A DNA stretch of 64,000 nucleotides from NCBI GenBank assembly GCA_948567375.1, contig OX419761.1:16928501-16992500 (forward strand), given 5' to 3'. This document shows positions 11,558 to 21,941 of this stretch, one piece after another. Both the position numbers and the translations under genes were made by a program. Numbering within the stretch: position 1 is the first letter of the stretch; every line of letters starts with the position of its first letter. The notes beneath the pieces are model-generated. The model saw nothing but the letters and a program-made list of their open reading frames with translations, made no database searches and was not told where the DNA came from. Source of the DNA: Lunularia cruciata. Its lineage: Eukaryota > Streptophyta > Marchantiopsida > Lunulariales > Lunulariaceae.

Positions 11558-11639
11558 TGTTAGGGAATTTGTTTGGCCTCAAGAGTGCATCGAGCACCTG
11601 GCTGCTTGTGCTTAGTTTGCCGTTATTGTAGTTGAGTTA

Positions 11640-12180
11640 GAGTTTCTTGTAGACTGATATTCTCTTCTTATTCCTAGTGTGTTGGAAATCATAGCTCTGT
11701 AAAATTTTGGGCTTTTCTTTGTTTCCTGATGTTGGGTTTCTTGAGGGTTTGTGTTTGTCTTTGGTCTTCGCAGAACTGGCTAGTTCACACGGGTTCTGCT
11801 ACGGTTTCGGACCCGACGGTCCCTAGGAATGGCTGGGAATTTCACAAACAACAAATAGTATTCTATTCGGCTCAACCCGGCACCCAGACTACTGAATCAA
11901 ACCATTCATATAGATGGACTGAGAGCTCCTAAAATGGAACTTCCTCGATGCTAGTCACAGATCAAACACACCGTTGTCTCAGGATTTGTCATTCATAAAA
12001 TTTCAGCTGCAAGGTTCACAATTTTGGAAAAGCCAACCAACTCCAATTCATACAGTGTCTGCACTAAATTATGATAGAAAATCATTTCAGCTGGCGCTTT
12101 CACACGCACTCTGTCCGATAATAGTAAAGACAACTCACCCTCCGGACTTCTTCCTTCACCTCCCAGCAGCACTCCCATCA
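11640..12180. other. Unrecognised 5' part of the 2.4-kb insertion
   Basis: It has open frames of 60-80 codons in several phases, none familiar. A pyrimidine-rich run ending TTCGCAG at about 11771 resembles a splice acceptor, which raises the possibility of captured host sequence. I cannot show this. Confidence 0.3.
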
Positions 12181-12224
12181 ATGCTTTCTCCTCTGAAAAC
12201 CCTCACAAAGATCCACTGAAAAAA

Positions 12225-13695
12225 CCCCTGTTCAGCACTCTCCTTCTCAAAATCCTGCAACCACTCCTTGCAAAGCTCATCTGGTATTTTCTCAAAAGCT
12301 CTCTACTGTCCTTTCCCAAAAATCCTCTGTCTCTCTTGAAAGTTCTTGCAAACTTCTCTCTTGAAACTCCTCTGGCATTTCCCAAAACTGTCAGTCCTTC
12401 TCACTGGGAAGAACTCAACTCCTGCCCAACCTTGCCAACTTCCCTCTCAAAATCCTCTGGCATTTCCTGAACTGACAGCCCTTCTCACTTTCAATAATTC
12501 TCCGTGTGAAGAACTCAAACTCTTGCCCAACCTTGCCAACTTCCCTCTCAAAATCCTCTGGCATTTCCCGAACTGACAACCCTTCTCACTTTTGATAATT
12601 CTCACTGTGAAGAACTCAAACTCTCTTGAAATCTCTGCCAACTTCTCTATCAAAATCCTCTAGCATTTCCCAAACACTGTCAGCACTTCATCACTTTCAA
12701 GTTTTCTCCTTGTCAAGAACTCTTGCCCACTCTTGTCCTGAAAACCTCCCTTGTCATTTCCCGAAGACTTCCTGCCCAACCTTGTCAACTTCCCTCTCGA
12801 AAATCCTCTGGCACTTTCTGAAAACTCTACTGTCTTTTCTTCTCGAGAATTCTTGCAACTTCTCTCTTGAAATCCTCTGCCAACTTCTCTCTCGAAATCC
12901 TCTGGCAATTCCTGAAACTGTCAGCCATTCATCTCTCAAAAATCCTCCATCACTTTCCGAAACCCTCTGTCTTCTCTTCTCGAGAATTCCTCTAGCACCT
13001 TCCCAAAAACTCTAATGTCTTTTCTTCTCAAGAATTCCTGCAACTTCTCTCTTGAAATCCTCTACCAACTTCTCTCTCGAAATCCTTTGGCAATTGCTGA
13101 AACTGTCAACCCTTCTCACTCTCAAAAATCCTCCATCACTTTCTGAAAACCCTATTGTCTTCTCTCAAAAATTCCTGCAACTTTTCTCAAAAATCCTCTG
13201 CAAACTTCTCTCTCAAAATCCTCTGGCATTTTCTAAAAACCATCAGCACTTCCTCACTTTCGATTATTCTCCTTGTCAAGAACTCCTGTCCACTCTTCTC
13301 CTGAAAACCTCTCTTGTCATTTCCCGAAAACTTCCTGTCCAACCTTGTCAACTTCCCTCTCAAAAACTCCTCTCCTCATTTCCCAAAAATCCTTGTCTCT
13401 CTTGAAAATCCTCTGGCAGCTTCTCTCTCAAAAATCCTCTGAAATTTCCTGAAACTGTCAGCTCTTCATCTCTCGAAAATCCTTCCTCACTTTCCGAAAA
13501 CCCTACTCCTTTCTTCTCCCGAAAATTCCTGCAACTTCTCTTGAAAATCCTCTGCAAACTTCTCTCCTCAAAATCCTCTGGCATTTTCTGAAAACCATCA
13601 GCCCTTCATCTCTCGAAAACCCTTTCTCACTTTCCAAAAACCCTACTCTCCTCACTTTCTCAAAAATTTCTCTCCACTTCTCTTCTCAAGAATTC
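12225..13695. repeat. Long imperfect minisatellite-like array
   Basis: Variants of TCTCTCAAAATCCTCTGGCA, TTTCCTGAAACTGTCAG and CAACTTCTCTCTTGAAATCC recur throughout about 1.45 kb, with short units of about 30-36 bp and larger groups of about 80-170 bp that mix them. The plus strand is C/T-rich. Open frames on both strands repeat short peptides (for example ARGF-RGKL on the minus strand) but they are interrupted and read as products of the repeat, not genes. Confidence 0.8.
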
Positions 13696-13969
13696 CTCTT
13701 TCATTCCCCATAACGTAAACCAAACCTGAGCTAGTGTAACCCCACCTTATTTCTTGGCTCAAGCCACATTAAAATACTCCTTGAGCTAATAACACCCTAA
13801 CTTTTTCCGGCTTCACAATAATATAGGAAATATCTCCCACGGCAAGGTAGCAAAACCACACCCAAGACATATTATCATAAATCCATGTTCCTTACAACAA
13901 CTAAAAGAGAAAAGAAATGCATCACACCAAAAGCCTCAAGGGTACACGTTGGCTATTTTCCCGACGACA

Positions 13970-14465
13970 CCGTGGTGGAATTTTCTTACAACAATTTAGT
14001 GAATGCATCCACCCAGGTCACTCTGTTCTTCCTCATGTATGGTGAGCATCCCTTCACACCTTCTAGCTTGATGAAGATCCGTCCAATGGCTACCAAGGTT
14101 GATACAATCAACACATTTGTTTCTAGAATCCAACAAGGTGTGGAGAGCGCCAAGCACACATCATAGATTGTGCAAAATCGAAAGAAGCAGTATGTTGATG
14201 CACACCGTAGGCACATGGAGTTCAATGTTGGGGATCAAGTGTGGTTATCGACAACCACCCTCACATTAGTTGGACCTTGTAAGCTCAAACTTCATTTTAT
14301 TGGGCCTTTCTTGATTCTTCGTTGCATCGGCACTATGGCCTATCACCTTGAGCTACCACCATACATGAAGATCCATCAAGTGTTCCATGTTCCCCTACTA
14401 TGCAGATATGCTTCCCAATCATGCCAAGGTCATTCCACACAAGACATTTGACCTTGTCCGACACT
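13970..14465 (+). pseudogene. Integrase of the inner chromovirus, right part
   Basis: Resuming at VEFSYNNLVNAS, the frame runs to a stop at 14164 and reopens at 14170-14451 with the C-terminal DNA-binding part (RRHMEFNVGDQVWLST, GPFLILRCIG, HQVFHVPLL). This is the usual GPY/F-type module just before the chromodomain. Confidence 0.85.
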
Positions 14466-14469
14466 CATT

Positions 14470-14625
14470 GATGGCATAGAGGAATATGAAGTGGAGCGTA
14501 TTCTCCAAAAACACATGTGTGGTACTCGCCATCCACAGGTGGACTATCTATTATAGTGGAAAGGTTACCCCCTCTATGAAGCAACCTGGGAGCCTGCTGC
14601 CAATTTGACACATGCACCGATGTTG
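14470..14625 (+). pseudogene. Chromodomain of the inner chromovirus
   Basis: The frame reads EEYEVERILQKH, then a tag-interrupted WKGYPLYEATWEPAANL. This is the methyl-histone reader module that directs chromovirus integration. One stop (TAG 14554-14556) sits just before the WKGYP aromatic block. The tryptophans are otherwise kept. Confidence 0.82.
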
Positions 14626-14693
14626 GTGCAAGCATTTGAGCAACAATTGCACAACGACGTTGGAGGACGTTGCATCTTAAAAGCTGGGATGTC

Positions 14694-15427
14694 TATAATA
14701 CCCAGAGCTAGCCATGTGATCTAGATGTGAAATTTGGTTTTGTAACATCTAGAATGATGTTATACATGATGTTCAAAATAGATCAGATAGAAGTATCACC
14801 AAAAGAGTACTTCTACAAATAGGGCAAAAACCAAAATAGACTTGAGAACCTTGGAACCAATAGCTAGACATATGATTCAAAGGTGAGAATTAGTTCGGTA
14901 ACATTTGGAAGGATGTTACACAGATGGACTAAACAGATCAGAAAGAAGTATCACCAAAAGGGGACTTCTACTAATAGTGTAGGAATCGAAATATGCTTGA
15001 AATCTTTGAAGGCAATTTTGGAGGCCTACATGGATGAATTAGGCCTCAAAAATGTGCCAATTCCCCCCTCCAATACAGAAAAGGCTAGCCTTTCCTCCCC
15101 CTTGGTTTGTCTCATCGAGAGCTTTCCAATGGTACCTTCCGTGATTTTGAGACTCCTACAAGAAGATTCCCTAAAAGATTCCCTCTGGTCAAAGCTTGTT
15201 TGACCAACCAGATAGGACCTAGACCGACATGTCACCCATCCAAGTAAGTAATCCAAGGGTGGAACTTGCTGACATGTCACCTATCTGTGTGCCTAATCCT
15301 ATGGTGGAGCTTCCTTGGAGGAGATCCTCTTTGTCTATATAATAAAGAAAAGGTGCTCCTTTGGGGCACCAAATGTTTGAGTGTGTAATTTGTATTTTCT
15401 CTCTTCTCTTGTCCTTGAAGTATTACA
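14694..15427 (+). repeat. 3' LTR of the inner chromovirus
   Basis: It matches 6443-7182 and ends GTATTACA. It is followed directly by CCCCT, the second copy of the target duplication. A purine-rich AAAAGCTGGGATG precedes it. Confidence 0.92.
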
Positions 15428-15432
15428 CCCCT

Positions 15433-15698
15433 CTTCATTTTCCTCTTGAATCCAACCTCACCCTCCTCTTTTCCCTATCAATGATCAAGAGGAGTACAAA
15501 GTTGATCGTATTCTTGCAAGTCGCCATATTCAACAAGGCCGTCGACAACATATGGAGTACAAGGTCCTTTGGAAAGGGTATCCCCTTCATGATGCCACAT
15601 GAGAACCTCTTTCTCACCTCCAGAATGCATAGATGGACATCTAGGAGTTCAAAGCTTCATTGGCGACGAGGACGTCACCAACTAGCGGTGGGGGAATA
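15433..15698 (+). pseudogene. Chromodomain and tail of the outer chromovirus
   Basis: The outer integrase C-terminus resumes here. The chromodomain (about 15483-15630) reads DQEEYKVDRILASRH, then YKVLWKGYPLHDAT, with TGA (15600-15602) in the place of the expected Trp before EPL. The frame then closes in an acidic tail near 15683, just ahead of the polypurine tract. Confidence 0.88.
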
Positions 15699-16110
15699 TG
15701 TAACAATATGGAGTTTAGCGATAAAGTTAGTAGGGCTAACAAAGTAGCAAATAAGAAAAAATAGCCTAGAATATTTTGGAAGTATCTAGGAAGCTTCTTG
15801 GGAAGCTTCTCGGCTAGCTTAGCTTGCATCTCAAGTAAGTAGCTTCTAGAAGCTTCCAACTACCTTAGCTTGCATGCCAAGTAGGCAGCTTCTAGAAGGA
15901 AGCTTCTTGAGAAGTTTCTTGGTTAACTTGGCTTGCACTCTAAGAAAGTGGCTCAAGGAAGCTTCTTGAGAAGCTTCTCAAGGGCCTTGTATGCTACCTA
16001 TAAATACCAAAGCCAAAGCTCATGCTAGGCATTCAGAGTTTTCTCTCATTCAAGTGTCCCAATGTGAGCTTCCATTCTCCTATTTCTCTCCTCAATCTTG
16101 GTCTTTTATA
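15699..16110 (+). repeat. 3' LTR of the outer chromovirus
   Basis: It matches 1543-1956, with TATAAATA at 15999-16006 and heat-shock-element-like blocks at 15844-15856 and around 15895-15980. It is followed by the target duplication GAGTT. Confidence 0.93.
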
Positions 16111-16893
16111 GAGTTGGAGGATTTCATCCAAGATTTTGATAATTGGTAATATCTATAGTAGATGTGGAACTTTACTTTGTTCACATCCTTCATGGCATGG
16201 AAGGGGTTGTTCTAGCACCTAGAGGGTCTGCCAATAGATGACTACCATGAGTTCAAGAGAGCTCACTTGGAGGAGATTGAGCTATGGAGACAATATTGAT
16301 CTCCCAATTATGTCTCCATCATTTCAAGCTCAATTTTTAGAGGTAGATTGGCAATACCTATGAGTTCTAACTCTAGTAGCTTTGGTTTATCAAGTGGAGG
16401 TGCACTAGTTGGAGATAGTGCTACTACAACCGAAGGCACTACTACAGGAGGTGGTGTAGTACCAAGGTTTAATCCCATGGTAGAGTTCTTCTAGTGCTTG
16501 AGGGAGAACTACCAAGGAGTACGGACTAGCATGTTGAAGAGCTTGTAGGAGTTCTAGCAAGAAGCTGGAGATGGCCTACATGAGGCATACACTCATATGA
16601 GATGGCTTATTAGTTTCAATTAGGGAATGATTGGAGCCCAAGCAGCCCAATTTTGGTATAGGATATTGAATAAGGAGCTACAATGTAGAGTATGTGATGT
16701 TACAATTGTTGCATGCTACCTCATTGACTTTGGTAGTGGTCTTTGGTTTAGTTGAGCATATTGAGCTCAACATGGTAGAGGAGAGTGAGGTGATATCTAG
16801 ATATGGTAGGGAGACCTCATCCATAACTTTTACTTTTTCTAGAGTGCACCACACCATGTTGGCTTTCAAGGGCAAAATGAAGAATCCCAATTA
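16111..16893 (+). pseudogene. gag-like pseudogene, host of the nested insertions
   Basis: It continues the frame from 1480-1542. It reads through a Ser/Thr/Gly-rich stretch (about 16350-16470), then a gag-like block (CLRENYQGVRTSMLKSL, HEAYTHMRWL, AAQFWYRILNKEL) and a tail (FGLVEHIELNMVEESE). There are many stops. The arrangement resembles capsid regions of plant LTR elements, but I cannot place the family, and no pol follows. Confidence 0.5.
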
Positions 16894-16997
16894 GATAGGG
16901 ATATTAAGTAGATGAGCATTGTGAATTTACCTTGATGCATCATGATAACAATGATATATATTTGTGGCTTTTAGCAATAAGTACCTTGTATAAATTA

Positions 16998-17862
16998 GAG
17001 AAAATTTGATAAATGCCCCTACATTTTGTGCTATTTTAAAATATTCCCATGAAAGTTAATATAATAGTAAATATACACTCAATTTTTTTGGTAAAATGTA
17101 TGAGATGTACCTCTAAGTTCCTATATTGATTAAGGACTATTGTGAAACCGCTTGAGATAGTTGTGAACCAGCTCCATTATCATTGTTTGCATTTGCACGG
17201 AATGTTTGTTTTACGGTTCCTTTTCTCCCTTTGTTCACCAAATCGGCTCACTATTCCTTATCTCCCTTTGTTTACCAAACAAAACTCACTCAAATGCTCC
17301 AATGATAGTGTGTTTTTTTTCCTTTATTTTTAGTTGCTTGTCAATGAATAAGATTAATTTACTATAGCTTAATCATTGTATTAGATTCAAGATTACTTAT
17401 AGTTTAAGTTCAAGATTGTTTGATTATAGTTTAGTTTAAACACAACTTTGAGTGGAAAGAGTTGGCTTTTAGATATCAACTTAAGTCTTTTTAGAAGTAT
17501 TGAGGTGCTTAAAGACTCCTTGACAATGACCCCACTCCAATTTCAAAAGAAGTGTGTAAACAATAATAAATGTATTTGCCAAGCTTGCCAATGCTGACAA
17601 CCAACACCAAGGGGTTGAATGGGTAATTACCACAATTTTGAATGAGTTAATTTCAATGCTTTTCCATCATAAATACAACTGAAGGATAACAATATCCATA
17701 GTCTTGTTAGCACATAAAAGAATGGAGGGTGTGGGGTGCATCATACAAGGAGAATGGAGAGGATAGCATTTATAATGATGAGGTGTATATTTCCAATTAT
17801 ACAAACTTGTATGGGTACATTTCAAAATAGTGAAAATACAAGGGTATTTTTCAGATTTTCCC
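16998..17862. mobile_element. Non-autonomous Mutator-like element (MITE/foldback)
   Basis: Terminal inverted repeats of about 90 bp (16998-17090 and 17772-17862) pair with conserved blocks such as AAATATACA, CCCAT and CTATTTT. They start GAGAAAAT on the left and GGGAAAAT (inverted) on the right. A perfect 9-bp target duplication TATAAATTA flanks them (16989-16997 and 17863-17871). Long inverted repeats with a 9-bp duplication are diagnostic of the Mutator superfamily. The 680-bp interior has no transposase. Confidence 0.85.
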
Positions 17863-17871
17863 TATAAATTA

Positions 17872-18840
17872 ATACATGATCTTCATATAATAAGCCATAT
17901 TTTTAATCAAATATAAATTACTATTTATTTTCTCAACTATGCTTTCACTTACTCTTAATTATATGACCATTACTAATTGCTAATATTTTAGATCCTTAAA
18001 GTAGACATGTTTTCTAATTTACTCTTATTTTTTATTCCTTTTAAGTTGATATCTTTCTTTAAAATAGTAGTTAAAAATTCTTATAAATAGCATTATCTTA
18101 TCAAATTTTTGAGGCTTCCTTCCTAGGTAAATTATATTCTGAATAGAAATAATCTATAATTTAATAAAATTGAGATCCAAATAAATAATTCAAAATGTTC
18201 TAATGAATCTATGTCTATTAAATCAAATTTTTTGTGTATCTTATGTTAGGGAGGTTATAACTAATTGATGCAAATGCTTGTGGCTTCACTAGACGGCTTG
18301 AATAGCTCTTATGAATGAATGTGCCAAGAAAGTTCTTTTAAGTTTAGGGTAAGATGTATATTATTGTAACTTGACTATAACTAAACTTAAATATAACCTA
18401 GAGTTTAGTGTTTAGCATAAGTTAGAGTTATTAGATCAAAAATAAAAAACCATATTGCACATATATCACTTTGTATCTTTCATTTGAGACCTTTCTCAAC
18501 CTCAATTGAGAAACCTAAGAGGAGTTGATTGTAATAAAAATGATTATTTGTATTAGTATATAAAGATTTTACTTGATGCATGTTGTGAATGAGAAAGTGA
18601 GAAAGTGCTAGATACTTGCAAGGTGACTTCTTGTTTGTGATTGTAAATAATAAACAAAGGTTATCCATAAAATCATAATTATAGCTAACATTGATTAAGA
18701 TGTCTTTATCTTAGAGGATAATTATGATCATGTAGTTCACTCAAAATCAAGTACAATTATTTATCAATCATTATCAAATATTCCTCAACATCAAATACTT
18801 GTGTAGCATTGTCATTTTAATTTTTCACTGTTCTATTTGG
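17872..18840. other. AT-rich sequence without a recognisable gene
   Basis: It is very AT-rich, with no frame beyond about 60 codons and no motif seen. Confidence 0.6.
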
Positions 18841-18841
18841 A

Positions 18842-19116
18842 GCACCTTAAGTGCATATCATAACAAGACTAATTTTTCAAGCTTGTTGTAGAGGCTTATT
18901 ATACAAATAACTACATCAATATTTCAAAATTACTCAAGACCCTTGTTGGTAAGATACAACCATTGGAGCATGTAAGTAGAACACTTTATGCGCATGTCAT
19001 AACAAGGCTAATATTTCAAGCTTGTTGTAGAGGCTTGTTATAGAAATATCTACATTAACATTTCAAAATTACTCAAGAGCCTTGTTATGTAAGATACAAC
19101 CATTGGAGCATGTATG
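18842..19116. repeat. Tandem duplication, period about 139 bp
   Basis: Two units (18842-18979 and 18980-19116) share CATAACAAG, TTCAAGCTTGTTGTAGAGGC, TTTCAAAATTACTCAAGA and GATACAACCATTGGAGCATG. It is non-coding. Confidence 0.85.
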
Positions 19117-19501
19117 AATCGTAATGCAAGTTAAGCAAAACATTAGGAAAAAAACACCAATCTCTTATTAGAGGACATCTGTGTGAAGATAGGTTTGTCC
19201 TCTTGCAATAAGGTGGTAAAAGAAAGTTTAGAGTATCAATATTTTGTTTGAGATATTTTATATATAAGTTGGTATCCTTGTCCTTGTAATTACTCCATAA
19301 TTTTTGATGATACATTGAAGGAGAAAGAGGTGTGATGTTTTTGTAAAGAAGTTAAAGTTATTTGCTCCATGACCATGGATGAGATATGAGTAGGGAGAAG
19401 GAAGTAGACCAGACTAAAATGTTTTCTTTCTTGTTTAAGCTATCAGTTGAGATCAAAGTTATTAGAAGTGTTTCAAAGCATCTTCTTTTTTGGATTTGTA
19501 T

Positions 19502-20150
19502 TGTAACACCCATTTGTGCATGTGTGTGGTATTGTGATATTTAGTTTGGTATTACAAGTACTTGAGAGATATTATTTATATAGAGATAAAGGATGGTTCT
19601 ACATTAGTCATGATTAGCTAAAGTTAGTCATAGCTAATATATAGAGGACCTTACTTTAGAGGAAGTAGAAAAGATGAGCATCACTATTTTGGATTCTAGT
19701 GTGTTGACTTGGTATTATTCCTAGGTGCTTGGCTTTGAGGAAAGAGTTGAGAACTCTTGGGCCCGCAAGCCTTTTTGTTTTGGATTCTTCTATAGTCCAA
19801 GGATAGCCCATGTGAAGGAATCCTTGACTTAGTGGTTGGGTCAAGATAAGACCACATGCTTAGGGGAATATACCCATGTGAATGGATATTCCTTTCTACT
19901 TTTTGACTTTATATGACTTTTAGTTTAGTAACTTGAGTTACTACGGTAATTAGTAACTTTAGTGCGTAACTATTTCACAAGTATATAAATAAGGGGTGAT
20001 GAGGTACTCATCATCTTTCATTTGCAACTATCTCTCTCTCATTGAGTTCTCTAGTGAGCAATGTCTTGAGCCTTGGAGTGTTAGCCTTGGAGGAGTATGA
20101 TGGAATTGGGGTTCCTTGTCTTCTTAGTCCATGGTGCGCTACTATAATAG
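19502..20150 (+). mobile_element. Possible solo LTR
   Basis: It starts TGTAACACCC, has a TATA-like TATATAAATAAGGGG near 19982 about three quarters along, and is followed by a CT-rich leader-like stretch. This is the layout of a plant gypsy LTR. I could not find the 3' edge, a primer site or a target duplication. Confidence 0.35.
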
Positions 20151-20809
20151 CCATCAAAGGTTCATCATGAGTGAGAGACAGGCCTGCTCACAATACAAAG
20201 CAAGATCAAACTATAGTATTAACATATAAAAAACTTTGTAAAAGTTTTTGTTATAACATGTGTTTCCACTCTATAAAGTGATGGAGCTTTATCTCTAGTG
20301 AGAATGATCATTGTGTTGCTAAAAAGTACATTACAAGTTTTAATGTAGTCCAAGATAAAAAAAAATTCACTTATTGCTTTTAGTACCCAACACACCTGAT
20401 GTGATGTTGATCATCTCTTGATCTTGTCCTTTCTAATGACATCAATATGGAAAAATATAGATTTTCTCCTAACATCTTATGAGGATTTATTTGCAGCATT
20501 TTAAAGAAATCTTTAATATTAAAAGTTAAAATAAATCTAGTTTGCATAAAATGGATAACATTTCAAGGAGTCCCTAGCTGGAAAGAAATATGTCATGTCA
20601 TTTGCAACACCAAAGCTAGTTTGCTTGGTAGTTGGAGTGTTGGTCTTGGCAATCATAATTATATCATTTGTTGCTCAAAGACTACTTAATGGCTGAAAAT
20701 TTTATGTTAATGCTATTGATCACATCATTGGAGCTACCATCAGTCACACAGTTTGCATTGTATGTGCTATCAATGGCGCTGTTAAGGTTGGAGTGTTAGG
20801 TCAAGTCCA

Positions 20810-21394
20810 TGGGGTATACCTTCAAAGTGTAGCTCCAAGGAGCACACTTCTATGATGTTCTATGTTCCAATTTGAGTTCTTGGCTATGGTCGACAGCGGC
20901 TAGAATCTTTCAACTAGAGTGGGTGTGGCTTGATAGTGTAATTAGTGCTCATTTTTGGTAGTTTAGTTGAGTGATTGATTTCTGATCTAAGTTGAGTGTG
21001 AACCAAACTGATTATCTACCCTCCACAAAGTACGACCAGTGCACTTCGTACATGCTTATGGTTCACTTCTCTAATCAAAATTATCTTTTCTGAAAGACAC
21101 GCCTATAGTTCACATTTTTAACAAACAAATATAATTTTCAGTTCTTACTATTTCATATGATATTCTTTTGAGTAGCTGAAAAACATTCAGTTTATGAAAA
21201 GTGCATGGTAGACAATGTGGAGTGTGGCTTGACAGTGTAATTAGTGCATGTTGTTGATAGTTTCTTCAGTTAAGTGGTTGACTTAGTTGAGTGTGAATCA
21301 AACTGATTATTATGACACTTTAGAGTTTTTGTATGACCTTTGCATAAGTTGTGCTTCTATAGTGTATGATGTGTCACGATGTATATATGCACAA
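20810..21394 (+). repeat. Dispersed repeat family, copy 1 (plus orientation, interrupted)
   Basis: It shares the order GGGTATA, CAAAGTG-AGCTC, TGAGTTCTTGGCTATGGT, GTGGGTGTGGCTTGA, TTGAGTG, CACTTTAGAG, GTTGTGCTTCTATAGTGTATGATG and GATGTATATATGC with inverted copies at 55854-56140, 56343-56480 and 63660-64000. Here it is split by about 200 bp (21004-21215) that includes a second copy of the GTGTGGCTTGA-AGTGTAATTAGTGC block. Confidence 0.7.
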
Positions 21395-21918
21395 AAATAT
21401 ATTTATGCTTATCTTAAAGGGTAATACTATGGATATTGCATGATTTCACCAAGAACTATATAGAACCATAAGATATCTATCTTTTGTGGAACACCGTGTT
21501 TTATATATATGAATCTTAGGTAGGTTTATAACTTTGTTATTCATCAATCAACCTGATAAATATATGAAGCAAGTGTTGTTTGTATCTCTAGCCAATTAGA
21601 AAGGTTAGAAAAGAATGAAACATCTAAACAACATGATTAGTTATACATAAAGATCTATATTTATTTTGGGAATTGATATTTCCACATTCTATTTTATATT
21701 TCCACACCTTCACTTGCCATCGATCTCCATTCGTCACTGGATGGGAGCCCACCTATTTTCGTCGTTCGTTTGTGAGGCCCAACATCATGGCTAGCATACA
21801 TGTGAGGGTGTGGAAAGATCAAAAACAGGGTTTGGAAATATCAGTTCTCTTTATTTCACATCATGTAACTTTAGTGTTCTTGCATCTTATTGGTCTGAAT
21901 TTTCACTACTGACCATAC

Positions 21919-21941
21919 ATATATATATATATATATATATA
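21919..21941. repeat. (AT)n microsatellite
   Basis: About eleven AT units. Confidence 0.95.

Larger units (their letters stand above)
11558..13969. mobile_element. 2.4-kb insertion inside the inner integrase gene
   Basis: Integrase homology stops at about 11557 and resumes at about 13970 in the expected place, so the sequence between is an insertion. The boundaries proposed here start TGTTAGGGAA and end GACGACA, with a 4-bp direct repeat CCGT on each side (11554-11557 and 13970-13973). A 5-bp repeat does not hold, so the edges are tentative. No transposase or pol domain is visible. The ends have only a weak inverted similarity. The interior is 600 bp of unrecognised sequence, then a long imperfect repeat array. 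It could be a non-autonomous LTR-type or DNA element. Confidence 0.6.
6443..15427 (+). mobile_element. Inner Ty3/gypsy chromovirus nested in the outer one
   Basis: Two LTRs of about 740 bp (6443-7182 and 14694-15427) and a perfect 5-bp target duplication CCCCT (6438-6442 and 15428-15432) define it. It has a Met-tRNA type primer site, gag, protease, reverse transcriptase, RNase H, integrase and a chromodomain. It is a different subfamily from its host: the LTRs are unrelated and the proteins diverged. The 3' LTR starts TATAATACC where the 5' LTR has TGTAATACC. By eye the LTRs differ at roughly 6-7% of positions, close to the outer pair. Its integrase is itself interrupted at about 11558-13969. 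Confidence 0.93.
1543..16110 (+). mobile_element. Outer Ty3/gypsy chromovirus, full length, interrupted by a second element
   Basis: The element has LTRs of 414 bp (1543-1956) and 412 bp (15699-16110). They begin TGTAACAATATGG and end TTTTACA (left) or TTTTATA (right). The 5-bp target duplication GAGTT is perfect (1538-1542 and 16111-16115). The primer-binding site is at 1958, and a polypurine run GGTGGGGGAA lies just before the 3' LTR. The order of domains is gag with zinc knuckle, protease, reverse transcriptase, RNase H, integrase, chromodomain, so it is a Ty3/gypsy chromovirus. The integrase-chromodomain junction is split at 6442/15433 by a younger element. Every domain carries stops or shifts. 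By hand count the LTRs differ at roughly 30 of about 400 aligned positions, plus two short indels. Confidence 0.93.

Noticed and set aside
12346-13584. Open frames on both strands within the repeat array
   Set aside because: They repeat with the DNA unit and change frame with unit length; not evidence of a gene.
17142-17333. 63-codon frame inside the Mutator-like element
   Set aside because: No transposase similarity; it lies in the AT-rich interior of a non-autonomous element.
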